NCBI GenBank assembly: GCA_900545745.1
Contig: URAD01000004.1
Location: forward strand, 1-64,000
From: an uncultured Collinsella sp.
GTDB lineage: Bacteria; Actinomycetota; Coriobacteriia; Coriobacteriales; Coriobacteriaceae
Length of the DNA stretch: 64,000 bases
Direction of reading: 5' to 3'
Part shown: positions 1 through 7,978 of the stretch, piece after piece
Layout of the letters: the number at the start of each line of letters is the position of its first letter
How positions within the stretch are numbered: the first letter of the stretch is position 1
Position numbers and translations under genes: made by a program
Notes under the pieces: model-generated
What the model saw: the letters and a program-made list of their open reading frames with translations, nothing else
Database searches by the model: none
Told to the model about the DNA's origin: nothing

Positions 1-1165
1 ATTCCCCGATAACCGCATCGGCGCCCGACGTGCGGAAAAGCTCGCGGCGCTCGGCGTCGAACACGACCGCGGCGATGTCGCATGCGCCCGCCGCGCGACG
101 GCGCAACCTGTCCTCGATTGCCGCAGCGAGCGAGGCGCGCGCAGCGTCCCCCACGCCGGCGGCGTCGATTACCTCGAGCGCCGCCGTGGTCGTGACCGAC
201 GACATGATCTCGCGCACGGTCTTCGCGCCCGCGCCGGCCAAGGCCGCGTGGGCGGCCAGAATCTCCGCGCGGCAGTCAGCGGTACGCGAATGGGTGTCCA
301 TGATGCCGCCAGCGACCTTCACCAGCTTGCCGATGTGTCCCACAAGAAGGACATTGGTGAATCCCTCGCGAACGCAGCAATCAATCGCATCGCCCAAAAA
401 GTTGGAGATGAAGACCACCGGCGCTCCGTTTAGGTGGAAATGCCCCGAGATGAACTGCCCGCCGTAGTTGCCGGGCGTGAGCACGACTCCGCGCCGCCCC
501 ATAGCCGCATGCTGCCGGATCTCGAGCTCGATGCTGTCGCGCAAGGCAGCGAGGCTGCGCGGCTCGACGATGCCCGTCGTGCCTAGGATGGAGATGCCGC
601 CCTCTATCCCCAGGTGCGGGTTGAAGGTCTTTTCGGCAAGGGAAACGCCCTCGGGTACCGAAATCGTCACAGCAATATTTCCAGAAAAGCCGTGCGCGGC
701 GCACACTTCGCGCACCGCCGAAGTGATCATCGCGCGCGGCGTCGCGTTGATGGCGGCCGCCCCCACCGGCTGCTCGAGCCCGGGCAACGTCACGCGCCCC
801 ACGCCCACGCCGCCATCGACGGAAACTTCCGATTCGCGCGCGGGCACGCCCTTGCTGCCCACAGCGCCCGTGCCCGACCCCGCATGTTCCACGCGCGCGT
901 ACACGAGCACGCCGTCGGTCACATCGGCATCGTCGCCTGCGTCCTTTCGCACGGCGCACTGGGCACACCCCTCGCCGATGCATGCGTCGACCACGTTCGC
1001 TTCGACGGGCAGCCCGCCGGGGGTGACGATCGACACGAGGCCGACGGGCTTTCGTGACAAGAGCATCTCGCAGGCCGCCTTCGCCGCGAGCGCGGCACAG
1101 CTCCCCGTGGTGTAGCCACAGCGCAGGCGGGTCGTCCCGGTATATATGTAGTGCTCGAAGGCCAC
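1..1165 (-). CDS. cbiD: Cobalt-precorrin-5B (C1)-methyltransferase CbiD, C-terminus cut by window edge
   Basis: CbiD is the C1 methyltransferase of the anaerobic (early cobalt insertion) corrin pathway. The reverse-strand translation carries the family signature CGYTTGSCAALAAK close to the start and the core stretch HLGIEGGISILGTTGIVEP, both diagnostic. A GTG at 1163-1165 is the likely start: it lies one base after the cobM stop, with GGAAGG about 12 bases upstream. About 388 codons are visible and the family is usually 360-390 residues, so only the last few residues should be missing to the left. It follows cobM in the same transcript, which points to a cobalamin synthesis operon continuing beyond base 1. 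No frameshift is seen. Confidence 0.93.
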   Translation of the reverse strand, partial: MAFEHYIYTGTTRLRCGYTTGSCAALAAKAACEMLLSRKPVGLVSIVTPGGLPVEANVVDACIGEGCAQCAVRKDAGDDADVTDGVLVYARVEHAGSGTGAVGSKGVPARESEVSVDGGVGVGRVTLPGLEQPVGAAAINATPRAMITSAVREVCAAHGFSGNIAVTISVPEGVSLAEKTFNPHLGIEGGISILGTTGIVEPRSLAALRDSIELEIRQHAAMGRRGVVLTPGNYGGQFISGHFHLNGAPVVFISNFLGDAIDCCVREGFTNVLLVGHIGKLVKVAGGIMDTHSRTADCRAEILAAHAALAGAGAKTVREIMSSVTTTAALEVIDAAGVGDAARASLAAAIEDRLRRRAAGACDIAAVVFDAERRELFRTSGADAVIGE

Positions 1166-1166
1166 G

Positions 1167-1958
1167 CTAGCTGCTCGCCTTCCGATACCCCGTGGCAAAC
1201 GAAGGGTCGTAAAGCTTGCTGCGCTCGTACGACTCCGCTTGCGCGCCGTCGTGCGCAAGCCCGCCGCGAGCTCCGAGCACGCGGCCCACCACCACGAGCG
1301 CCGTGCGGTCGATGCCCTCTCGCGCGCCCGCATCGGCGAGCGTGCCCACTGTGCAGCGCACCACGCGCTCCTCAGGCCAGGTCGCCTTGTACACGAGCGC
1401 CGCCGGCTCATCGGAGCTGCGGCCCGCGGCCAAAAGCTCGGCGGAAAGCTCGGCGAGCATACCCGAGCTCAGGAAGATGACCATAGTCGAGCCGCTTTCC
1501 GCCATGGTGCGCATGCCCTCGCCCGCGGGCATGGGGGTGCGTCCGGAAAGCCGCGTGATCACGACCGACTGGCTGATTCCCGGCAGCGTGTATTCCTGGC
1601 GAAGCGCCGCCGCGGCACCGCAAAAGCTCGACACGCCGGGCACCACCTCGTAGTCCACGCCGCGCGCGTCGAGCGCGTCCATCTGCTCCTGGATGGCGCC
1701 GTACAGGCACGGGTCGCCCGTGTGCAGGCGCACCACTTCCTCGCCCCGCACATCTGCCGCGCACATCACGTCGAGCACTTCCTCCAAGGTCATGTGCGCG
1801 CTGTCGTAGACAACGCAGGATTCCTTGCACTCGGCGAGCAGCTCGGGGTTCACAAGGCTCCCCGCCCAAACGACCACGTCGGCCGCGCGCAGAAGGCGCG
1901 CCCCGCGCAGCGTAATAAGGTCGGCGGCGCCCGAGCCAGCGCCAACGATATGAATCAT
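1167..1958 (-). CDS. cobM: Cobalt-precorrin-4 / precorrin-4 C11-methyltransferase
   Basis: This SAM-dependent methyltransferase acts on precorrin-4 or its cobalt form in corrin ring synthesis (CobM/CbiF). The 263-residue protein opens with MIHIVGAGSGAADLITLRG, the TP-methylase glycine-rich N-terminus, and carries RLHTGDPCLYGAIQEQ and a VVPGVSSF segment, all typical of CbiF. The frame stays open upstream to about 2102. The ATG at 1956-1958 is chosen because AAGGGAAGG lies just ahead of it and the family begins at this point. Its stop is one base from the cbiD start, so the two are cotranscribed. It is the first gene of the leftward cobalamin genes and is divergent from the riboswitch-controlled import operon. 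The enzyme could belong to the aerobic or anaerobic route; neighbouring cbiD favours the anaerobic one. Confidence 0.93.
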   Translation of the reverse strand: MIHIVGAGSGAADLITLRGARLLRAADVVVWAGSLVNPELLAECKESCVVYDSAHMTLEEVLDVMCAADVRGEEVVRLHTGDPCLYGAIQEQMDALDARGVDYEVVPGVSSFCGAAAALRQEYTLPGISQSVVITRLSGRTPMPAGEGMRTMAESGSTMVIFLSSGMLAELSAELLAAGRSSDEPAALVYKATWPEERVVRCTVGTLADAGAREGIDRTALVVVGRVLGARGGLAHDGAQAESYERSKLYDPSFATGYRKASS

Positions 1959-2089
1959 CCGAGCCTTCCCTTCCCGTTTCTCATCGCAACCGTTTACGCC
2001 GCCATTCGCGCAGCGGGCAAAACACGGCGCCCGCAACGGCAATCGGCGCAAATACGCAGGCAGGAGGCGCAATGCCGCCCGTCCTGGCT

Positions 2090-2118
2090 TTGACACGTTC
2101 ACAAGCGCCCACTATCAT
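2090..2118 (+). promoter_or_regulatory. Sigma70-type promoter of the tetrapyrrole import operon
   Basis: A consensus -35 box TTGACA (2090-2095) and a -10 box TATCAT (2113-2118) are separated by exactly 17 bases. Transcription would begin near 2125, about 40 bases before the cobalamin riboswitch, so promoter and riboswitch form one regulatory unit for the rightward operon. Confidence 0.75.
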
Positions 2119-2164
2119 AGTAAAAGTTTCGGCAACGAGCATATGACAATCGGATAAAAGGAAA

Positions 2165-2320
2165 TGACCGGCGCGGCGCCCGCACAGCCCGCGCTGGCTT
2201 GCGGAGGGAACCAGGTGGGAATCCTGGGCAAGGGACATTACTGTATAGGACGCGCGGGCGAACCGCCTCGCGCCCCAAGCCAGACTGCTTCGCCTTTTCC
2301 TCACGGCATCGCCGTGGCGT
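2165..2320 (+). promoter_or_regulatory. Cobalamin riboswitch
   Basis: The stretch 2203-2243 reads GAGGGAACCAGGTGGGAATC followed by CTGGGCAAGGGACATTACTG, which matches the conserved cobalamin-aptamer core (GGGAA, GGTG, ACTGT elements). Downstream at 2278-2295 AAGCCAGACTGCTTCGCC resembles the B12 box. A hairpin CACGGC-ATC-GCCGTG follows at 2302-2316, then a short CCCC/GGGG stem and a T-rich run near 2350, a possible expression platform. The borders are estimated. It lies about 100 bases upstream of the cobaltochelatase ATG, so the operon is expected to be switched off when cobalamin is plentiful. Confidence 0.82.
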
Positions 2321-2416
2321 TAGCTCCTTGTGAACCCCGAGGGGTGCGCTTTTCTTTCGCTTGTGCCGACAAGCAACTGTCGCCGGGGGACCGGCAAACC
2401 GAGGAAAGGAAAAACC

Positions 2417-3343
2417 ATGTCCGACCAGATGTCACGCCGCGGCTTCATGGGCGCCGCAGCAACCGGAGCCGTCGCGCTCGCCGGAGTCGCGCTCGCGGGC
2501 TGCTCCAACATCTCCGCGAGTTCCGAGAAATCGAGTGAAAAGGAGAAGGCCGTGAAGCCGGTCATCCTCGTCACGAGCTTCGGCACGAGCTACAACGACT
2601 CGCGCCACATCACCATCGGCGCCATCGAAGACGCTATCCGCGAGAAGTACTGGCAGGACTACGACATCCGCCGCGCCTTCACCGCGCAGATCATCATCGA
2701 TAAGCTGAAGAAGCGCGACGGCATCACGATCGACAACATGACCGAGGCGCTCGACCGCTGCGTGGAAGACGGCGTGAAGGAAATCGTCGTGCAGCCGACG
2801 CATCTCATGGGTGGCCTGGAATACACCGACGTGAAAGACGAGCTCGACAAGTACGCCGACAAGTTCGACAAAATCTCGCTCGGCGACCCGCTGCTCACCT
2901 CCGACGACGACTACAAGAAGGTGGCCGCAGCCATTAAGGAGAACATGGCGTCCTTCGACGACGGCAAGACGGCGCTGTGCCTCATGGGCCACGGCACCGA
3001 AGCCGATTCCAACGCCGACTATGCCAAGATGCAGGAAGTGTTCAAGAACGAGGGCTTGACGCAGTTCTTCGTCGGCACCGTCGAGGCTGAACCGACCTGC
3101 GAGGATGTTATCGCCGCCGCGAGCGCCGCAGGCTACAAGAAGGCCGTGCTCGCGCCGTTCATGGTGGTCGCGGGCGACCACGCGAACAACGACATGGCAG
3201 ACGAGACCGACCCCGACAGCTGGGCTGCGAAGTTCGTGGCCGCCGGCTTCGAAGTGACGTGCCTGCTCCAGGGTCTGGGACAGAACGTCGCGGTCGACGA
3301 CATCTACGTCTCACACGTGGACGACGCCATCGCCAAGCTGTAA
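2417..3343 (+). CDS. cbiK: Exported lipoprotein-type sirohydrochlorin cobaltochelatase (CbiK family)
   Basis: CbiK-type class II chelatases insert cobalt (or iron) into sirohydrochlorin. The 308-residue protein has a twin-arginine motif SRRGFM (residues 6-11), a short hydrophobic segment and a lipobox LAGC with Cys29, so it should be exported folded and lipid-anchored outside the membrane. The chelatase fold follows: VILVTSFGTSYNDSR near residue 49, and the expected metal-site histidines His129 (PTHLMGGLEY), His192 (MGHGT) and His255 (AGDHANNDM). The ATG at 2417 has AGGAAAGGA just upstream; an earlier in-frame start at 2330 would destroy the signal peptide. Known periplasmic CbiK homologs in Desulfovibrio have been linked to iron or heme handling. 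Here it leads an importer operon, so an extracellular role on a tetrapyrrole is inferred rather than ordinary cobalamin synthesis. Confidence 0.9.
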   Translation: MSDQMSRRGFMGAAATGAVALAGVALAGCSNISASSEKSSEKEKAVKPVILVTSFGTSYNDSRHITIGAIEDAIREKYWQDYDIRRAFTAQIIIDKLKKRDGITIDNMTEALDRCVEDGVKEIVVQPTHLMGGLEYTDVKDELDKYADKFDKISLGDPLLTSDDDYKKVAAAIKENMASFDDGKTALCLMGHGTEADSNADYAKMQEVFKNEGLTQFFVGTVEAEPTCEDVIAAASAAGYKKAVLAPFMVVAGDHANNDMADETDPDSWAAKFVAAGFEVTCLLQGLGQNVAVDDIYVSHVDDAIAKL

Positions 3344-3352
3344 ACTCGCCGC

Positions 3353-3423
3353 GCACGGGGGCGCCGGTCGCGTCCCCGTGCAACGGGCATGCGCCTTCCC
3401 CGACCGACGGCGCATGCCCGTTG
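3353..3423 (+). repeat. Two adjacent intergenic hairpins between cbiK and the next lipoprotein gene
   Basis: One hairpin pairs GCACGGGG with CCCCGTGC within 3352-3381. The second has perfect 15-base arms CAACGGGCATGCGCC (3381-3395) and its complement (3409-3423) around a 13-base loop. Neither is followed by a T-run, so classic termination is unlikely. mRNA stabilisation or processing between the chelatase and the transporter genes is a reasonable guess. Confidence 0.6.
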
Positions 3424-3488
3424 CATTCGCATCCCGCCCGCCCACCGCACGGCGCGGGCGGTCGAAGCGATTGAAAGGAACCCCCTCC

Positions 3489-4022
3489 ATGTTGAAGAAA
3501 ACCCTCGCCTTCGCCCTGTCAGCGGCGCTTTTCGCGTTCTCGCTCGCCGGCTGCGGCGGAAATTCAATCGACAGCGCAAAGGCAAGCGATGCCGATTCCC
3601 AGGAAAAGACCGAACAGGCGGCCGATGCGCCCGAGGGCGCAAGCGCTGCCCCCATCACCGCCGACAAGGTGGCCGACGGCACCTATCCGATCACCGTAGA
3701 TTCCAGCTCGAACATGTTCAGGATTGTGGACGCCCAGCTCATCGTGGAAAACGGCTCCATGCACTGCATGATGACACTTTCCGGCACGGGCTACGGCAAG
3801 CTCTTCATGGGCACGGGTGACGAGGCTGCCGCCGCGAGCGAGGCCGACTTCATCCCCTATGTGGAAAACGCGGAAGGCAAGTACACCTACGACGTGCCCG
3901 TTGAAGCGCTCGACGAGGACACCGCCTGCGCCGCGTGGAGTATTAGAAAAGAGCAGTGGTACGACCGCACGCTCGTGTTCGAATCCGCCGGCGTCGATCT
4001 GCGCGCCGACGCACTGAAGTAA
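3489..4022 (+). CDS. Small lipoprotein with a NEAT-like / beta-rich binding domain
   Basis: The 177-residue product has a lipoprotein signal (MLKKTLAFALSAALF, lipobox LAGC, Cys22), a Ser/Asp/Glu/Ala-rich linker to about residue 55, and one domain of about 100 residues beginning DGTYPITVDSSSNMFRIVDA. That domain contains a GTGYGKLFMGTGDEA turn and ends AWSIRKEQWYDRTLVFES. No catalytic motif is visible. The pattern of paired strands and the last Tyr-rich strand resemble domains carried by surface heme- or corrinoid-handling proteins, and a related domain opens the next gene. The ATG at 3489 is preceded by GAAAGGA. It ends four bases before the next gene, so the two are surely cotranscribed. A ligand-capture role feeding the adjacent binding protein is inferred; the name of the family is uncertain. 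Confidence 0.75.
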   Translation: MLKKTLAFALSAALFAFSLAGCGGNSIDSAKASDADSQEKTEQAADAPEGASAAPITADKVADGTYPITVDSSSNMFRIVDAQLIVENGSMHCMMTLSGTGYGKLFMGTGDEAAAASEADFIPYVENAEGKYTYDVPVEALDEDTACAAWSIRKEQWYDRTLVFESAGVDLRADALK

Positions 4023-4026
4023 CGCC

Positions 4027-5598
4027 ATGCGGTCGATTCTTCCCAAGGGGGAAAACAGGAAGCGCCACAGCATCGCGGCGCGCGCAATCGCCTGCGTTCT
4101 CGTCGCCCTGCTCGCGCTTCCCTTCGCGGGGTGCAGTGCGAGCCCGAACGCGACCGGTGCCACGACGGGCTCTCAGGAATACACTGTGAGCGTCTCGCTT
4201 TCCGGCGGGTCAGGGCGCGCAAGCATCGCCTCACCCACCACAATTGTGAAGGATGGCGACACCTACACCGCGACGGTCACCTGGTCGAGTTCGAACTACG
4301 ACAAGATGACCATCGACGGCGTGGACTACGCGCCCATAAACGACGGCGGCAACTCCACGTTCGAGATACCCGTCACGCTCGACGAGGACATCGCCGTGTC
4401 GGCCGAGACCGTCGCCATGTCGACGCCGCACACCATCGACTACACGCTCCACTTCGACTCATCCACCATGAAGGAGAAATCGGGCGACGATGCAAGCGGC
4501 GGCTCCCCCGCGGGAACGGCTTCAAGCGCCGCGGCCGACTTCCACAACCCAGATTTGGGCTGCGGCTGGGAGCCGACGGGGACGCTTCAGCTTGAATACG
4601 CCAAGCACTTCACTGTCGACGAGTTCGAAGGCGGCCTGCGGCTTATCTGCGTTTCGAACGGGGAGCGCTTCCTCGTGGTACCGCAAGATGCGAAGGTACC
4701 TGATGGGTTGAGCTCTGACATCGCGGTCATAAGGCGCCCCGCCGACAAGGTGTACCTCGTGTCGTCGGCGACGATGTGCCTGGTCGACGCGCTCGATGCG
4801 AACGACAATATCTTCATGTCGGGCACGAAGGCCGACGATTGCTCGGTCGCGGGCTTCAAAAGCGCGCTCGAAAGTGGGGCGATCGCCTACGGCGGCAAGT
4901 ACAGCGCGCCCGACTACGAGCGAATATCGGCCTCGGGCTGCACGCTCGCCATCGAGAACACCATGATCAACCACACACCCGATGTGAAGGAAAAGCTGCA
5001 GAAACTCGGGCTCGTCGTGCTCACCGAACAGTCGTCGAGCGAGCCCGAAGCACTCGGGCGCGTCGAGTGGATTAAGCTTTTCGGCGTCCTGTTCGACAAG
5101 GAAGACGAGGCCGCGCACCTGTTCAACGAGCAGAAGGCCCGCGTCGAGCAAACGTCGGGGCTCGCGTCGTCAGGTAAAACCGTGGCGTATTTCTACATTA
5201 ACTCGAACGGGGCCGCCGTCACGCGGCGGGCGGGCGACTACGTGGCGCAGATGATCGAGCTTGCAGGCGGCAACTACGCGCTCGATGACGCGCAGACGGC
5301 GTCGACGTCAGGTTCGTCAGTAACGCTCGAAATGGAGCGCTTCTACGCGACGGCGAAGGATGCCGACATCATCGTCTACAACGGCACCATCGACGAATCG
5401 GTTGCCACCTTGAACGACTTCGTAGGCAAAAACGCGCTATTGTCGCAGTTCAAAGCCGTGAAGAACGGCAACGTCTGGGTCACAAGCGCCGACATGTACC
5501 AGCAGATGACTTCTACCGCCGACATTATCGACGAACTGCACGGGGCGTTCACCGGCGATGACGCGAGCGACTTCCATTATCTGAGGAAGCTCGGCTAG
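4027..5598 (+). CDS. ABC transporter substrate-binding lipoprotein (BtuF/FhuD type) with extra N-terminal domain
   Basis: The 523-residue protein starts with a basic N-terminus, a hydrophobic segment and lipobox FAGC (Cys36). Residues about 50-150 form a beta-rich domain ending HTIDYTLHFDSSTM, similar in length and layout to the small lipoprotein encoded just upstream. After a Ser/Gly/Ala linker, residues about 180-520 show a periplasmic-binding-protein fold of the TroA/BtuF class: DIAVIRRPADKVYLVSSATM, a NTMINHTPDVKEKLQKLGL segment, a long connecting helix region, and the C-terminal ALLSQFKAVKNGNVWV strand. It is expected to bring an iron, heme or corrinoid ligand to the permease encoded four bases downstream. 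The riboswitch makes a corrinoid or precursor the favoured ligand; heme cannot be excluded. Confidence 0.85.
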   Translation: MRSILPKGENRKRHSIAARAIACVLVALLALPFAGCSASPNATGATTGSQEYTVSVSLSGGSGRASIASPTTIVKDGDTYTATVTWSSSNYDKMTIDGVDYAPINDGGNSTFEIPVTLDEDIAVSAETVAMSTPHTIDYTLHFDSSTMKEKSGDDASGGSPAGTASSAAADFHNPDLGCGWEPTGTLQLEYAKHFTVDEFEGGLRLICVSNGERFLVVPQDAKVPDGLSSDIAVIRRPADKVYLVSSATMCLVDALDANDNIFMSGTKADDCSVAGFKSALESGAIAYGGKYSAPDYERISASGCTLAIENTMINHTPDVKEKLQKLGLVVLTEQSSSEPEALGRVEWIKLFGVLFDKEDEAAHLFNEQKARVEQTSGLASSGKTVAYFYINSNGAAVTRRAGDYVAQMIELAGGNYALDDAQTASTSGSSVTLEMERFYATAKDADIIVYNGTIDESVATLNDFVGKNALLSQFKAVKNGNVWVTSADMYQQMTSTADIIDELHGAFTGDDASDFHYLRKLG

Positions 5599-5602
5599 CA
5601 CC

Positions 5603-6643
5603 ATGAAAAGCCGACTTTCCATGACATACGACGAATCGGGGCGCGCCGCGCGGTGTCGCGTCGTGACGGCGCTGCTCGCTGTTGTCCTCATCGTGCTCGT
5701 CGGGGCCAACCTGTGCATCGGGAGCGTGCTCGTGCCCGCAGACCACATCCCTGGCATCCTTTCGGGCGGCGCGGCCAATTCCATGGAAAGCCAAGTCATC
5801 TGGGAGATTCGCCTGCCGCGCGTGCTTTCAGCCGTGCTTCTCGGCGGGGCACTTTCGCTCTCCGGGTTCCTGCTGCAGACGTTTTTCAACAATCCCATCG
5901 CCGACCCGTTCATCTTGGGCGTCTCCTCGGGCGCAAAGTTCGTCGTCGCGCTTACGATGATCGTACTTCTGGGCGCGAACCAGGCCATGTCCTCGCCGGC
6001 CATGGTGGCCGCAGCGTTTCTGGGCTCGCTTATCACCATCGGCTTCGTGCTCCTCATCGCACGGCGCATAAGTTCCATGGCCATGCTCATCGTGGCGGGC
6101 GTCATGGTGGGATACATCTGCTCGGCGGCGACGAACTTCCTCATCGCCTTCGCCGATGACCAGTCCATCGTGAACCTGCACAACTGGTCTTTGGGTAGCT
6201 TTTCGGGTTCGAGCTGGGACGACATCGCGGTCATCGCGGTCGTGGTGATCACCGTGAGCGCATGCGTATTCGCGATATCGAAGCCCCTTTCCGCCTTCCA
6301 GCTGGGAGAAGCCTACGCGAAAAGCGTCGGCGTGAACGTCGCACGCTTCCGCGTGGTGCTCGTCCTTCTAGCGAGCATGCTCTCCGCCTGCGTGACCGCG
6401 TTCGCTGGTCCGGTGTCGTTCGTAGGCATCGCGGTTCCGCATCTCGTTAAGTCGGCGCTGAAGTCGTCGAAGCCTATCCGCGTGATTCCTGCGTGCTTCT
6501 TGGGAGGCGCCATCTTCTGCGCGGGCTGCGATTTGATCGCGCGCACGCTGTTCTCCCCCGTCGAGCTTTCCATCAGCGCCGTCACCGCCATCTTCGGCGC
6601 GCCGGTGGTTATTGCACTCATGTTGAAGAAGCGGGTGAGGTAG
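5603..6643 (+). CDS. FecCD-family ABC permease (BtuC-like)
   Basis: The 346-residue membrane protein belongs to the FecCD/BtuC family, whose dimers form the channel for siderophore, heme or cobalamin import. It has about ten hydrophobic segments, the family hallmarks IRLPRVLSAVLLGGALSLSG (residues about 69-88), FNNPIADPFILGVSSGA, and the C-terminal GPVSFVGIAVPHLVKSAL region that contacts the ATPase. The length matches the family. The ATG is four bases after the binding-protein stop, and its own stop abuts the ATPase ATG, so subunits are translated together. Only one permease gene is present, consistent with a homodimeric BtuC2D2F-type transporter. Confidence 0.93.
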   Translation: MKSRLSMTYDESGRAARCRVVTALLAVVLIVLVGANLCIGSVLVPADHIPGILSGGAANSMESQVIWEIRLPRVLSAVLLGGALSLSGFLLQTFFNNPIADPFILGVSSGAKFVVALTMIVLLGANQAMSSPAMVAAAFLGSLITIGFVLLIARRISSMAMLIVAGVMVGYICSAATNFLIAFADDQSIVNLHNWSLGSFSGSSWDDIAVIAVVVITVSACVFAISKPLSAFQLGEAYAKSVGVNVARFRVVLVLLASMLSACVTAFAGPVSFVGIAVPHLVKSALKSSKPIRVIPACFLGGAIFCAGCDLIARTLFSPVELSISAVTAIFGAPVVIALMLKKRVR

Positions 6644-7978
6644 ATGGGGGAATTCGTGCCGCAGACCAAAACGCTCGGAGGGAACATTCCATGCTTGGCC
6701 AGTCCTGAGCTCGCACGAAAGCGCCAGAAGGCACTTTCGGCTCGTGCGGAACTGCGCGCGGAACGCCTCCTTCGAGCGGAGTCGAACCTCGAAACCCCGG
6801 TCGAAACGCAGGCTGACGGAGCGCCGCTTTTCCGCATAAGCGACCTGTCGGCGGGCTACGACAAGAAGGTCGTAGTCGAAGGCGTCGATCTGGAGGTTCG
6901 CGCGGGCGACGTCGTGGCGCTCATCGGGCCGAACGGCTCGGGCAAGTCGACCATCTTGAAAACCATCACACGCCATCTGGCACCGCTTGCCGGCGCGGTC
7001 GAGCTCGACGGGCGGGAGATTTCCCGATGGAAGACGGCGGAGTTCGCAAGGAACCTTGCCGTTATGCTGACAGATCGCCCCCGGACCGAACTCCTCACCT
7101 GCCGCGATATCGTAGAGGCGGGAAGGCATCCCTACACCGGGCGAATGGGAACACTCTCGCCTGACGACCATAGTCGGGTCGACGAGGCCATGAAAACCGC
7201 ACATGTGGAAAAGCTCGCCGAGCGCGACTTCATGCAGATAAGCGACGGGCAACGCCAGCGCGTCATGCTCGCACGCGCCATCGCGCAGGATCCGCGTGTG
7301 CTCGTGCTCGACGAGCCCACATCGTATCTCGATATCCGCTACCAGATCGACCTGCTGCGAATACTTCGCCACCTTGCGAAATCGCAGAATGTGGCTGTCA
7401 TCATGTCCATCCACGAACTCGAGCTCGCGCAGAAAAGCGCCGACAAGGTGATTTGCGTGAAGGACGGCCGGGTCTTCCGCGCCGGCGCACCCGAGGACAT
7501 ATTCACGCGCGAGACGATCGGCGAGCTCTACGGCCTTCAACATGGCACCTTCAACGAGCGCTTCGGCAGCGTGGAAATTGGGCGCCCACACGGCGATGCG
7601 CACACGTTCGTCATCGCCGGCGCAGGTACGGGGTCAGCTGTGTTTCGCCAGCTCATCCGGCAGGGCAAGGCGTTCTACGCGGGCATTCTGCACGAAGGGG
7701 ACATCGACTGCGAGCTCGCGCGCGACCTGGCGACGGAATGCGTGGCCGAGCGCGCCTTCGAGCCGATCGGGGATAAAACCATAGCCCGCGCCAAAGAGCT
7801 CCTCGTCCACTGCGCGCGCCTTATCGTGTGCCCCGCCGCCTTCGGCACCATAAACGCCCGCAACGCAGAGCTCGTCGAGTTTGCACGCTCGCATGGTATC
7901 GAGGTCATGCGAGCGTGCGAAGGCGCATCGGAGGATTCCAAAATTGGAGTGGGAAGGATAAATTGGACTTTCTTTTAA
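6644..7978 (+). CDS. ABC transporter ATPase (BtuD/HmuV-like) with unusual C-terminal Rossmann-like domain
   Basis: The 444-residue protein energises the adjacent importer. An Arg/Ala-rich lead of about 60 residues is followed by an ABC domain: Walker A GPNGSGKST (95-103), a signature ISDGQRQR (199-206, a variant of LSGGQ seen in this subfamily), Walker B VLVLDEPT (219-226) and switch His257. Typical members end near residue 300. Here about 140 more residues follow, starting with VIAGAGTGSAVFRQL (323-337), a glycine-rich nucleotide-binding-like turn, then GKAFYAGILHEGDIDCEL and LIVCPAAFGTINARNAEL. The ATG immediately follows the permease stop. What the extra domain binds is unknown; a regulatory nucleotide or tetrapyrrole-processing role is conjecture. 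It is the last gene of the operon. Confidence 0.9.
   Translation: MGEFVPQTKTLGGNIPCLASPELARKRQKALSARAELRAERLLRAESNLETPVETQADGAPLFRISDLSAGYDKKVVVEGVDLEVRAGDVVALIGPNGSGKSTILKTITRHLAPLAGAVELDGREISRWKTAEFARNLAVMLTDRPRTELLTCRDIVEAGRHPYTGRMGTLSPDDHSRVDEAMKTAHVEKLAERDFMQISDGQRQRVMLARAIAQDPRVLVLDEPTSYLDIRYQIDLLRILRHLAKSQNVAVIMSIHELELAQKSADKVICVKDGRVFRAGAPEDIFTRETIGELYGLQHGTFNERFGSVEIGRPHGDAHTFVIAGAGTGSAVFRQLIRQGKAFYAGILHEGDIDCELARDLATECVAERAFEPIGDKTIARAKELLVHCARLIVCPAAFGTINARNAELVEFARSHGIEVMRACEGASEDSKIGVGRINWTFF

Noticed and set aside
1959..2102. Upstream extension of cobM by 48 residues
   Set aside because: The frame is open but the residues are basic and unlike the family; the ATG at 1958 has a good ribosome site.
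1959..2120. Second cobalamin riboswitch on the minus strand before cobM
   Set aside because: Only a B12-box-like string is present; the conserved aptamer core and enough length are missing.
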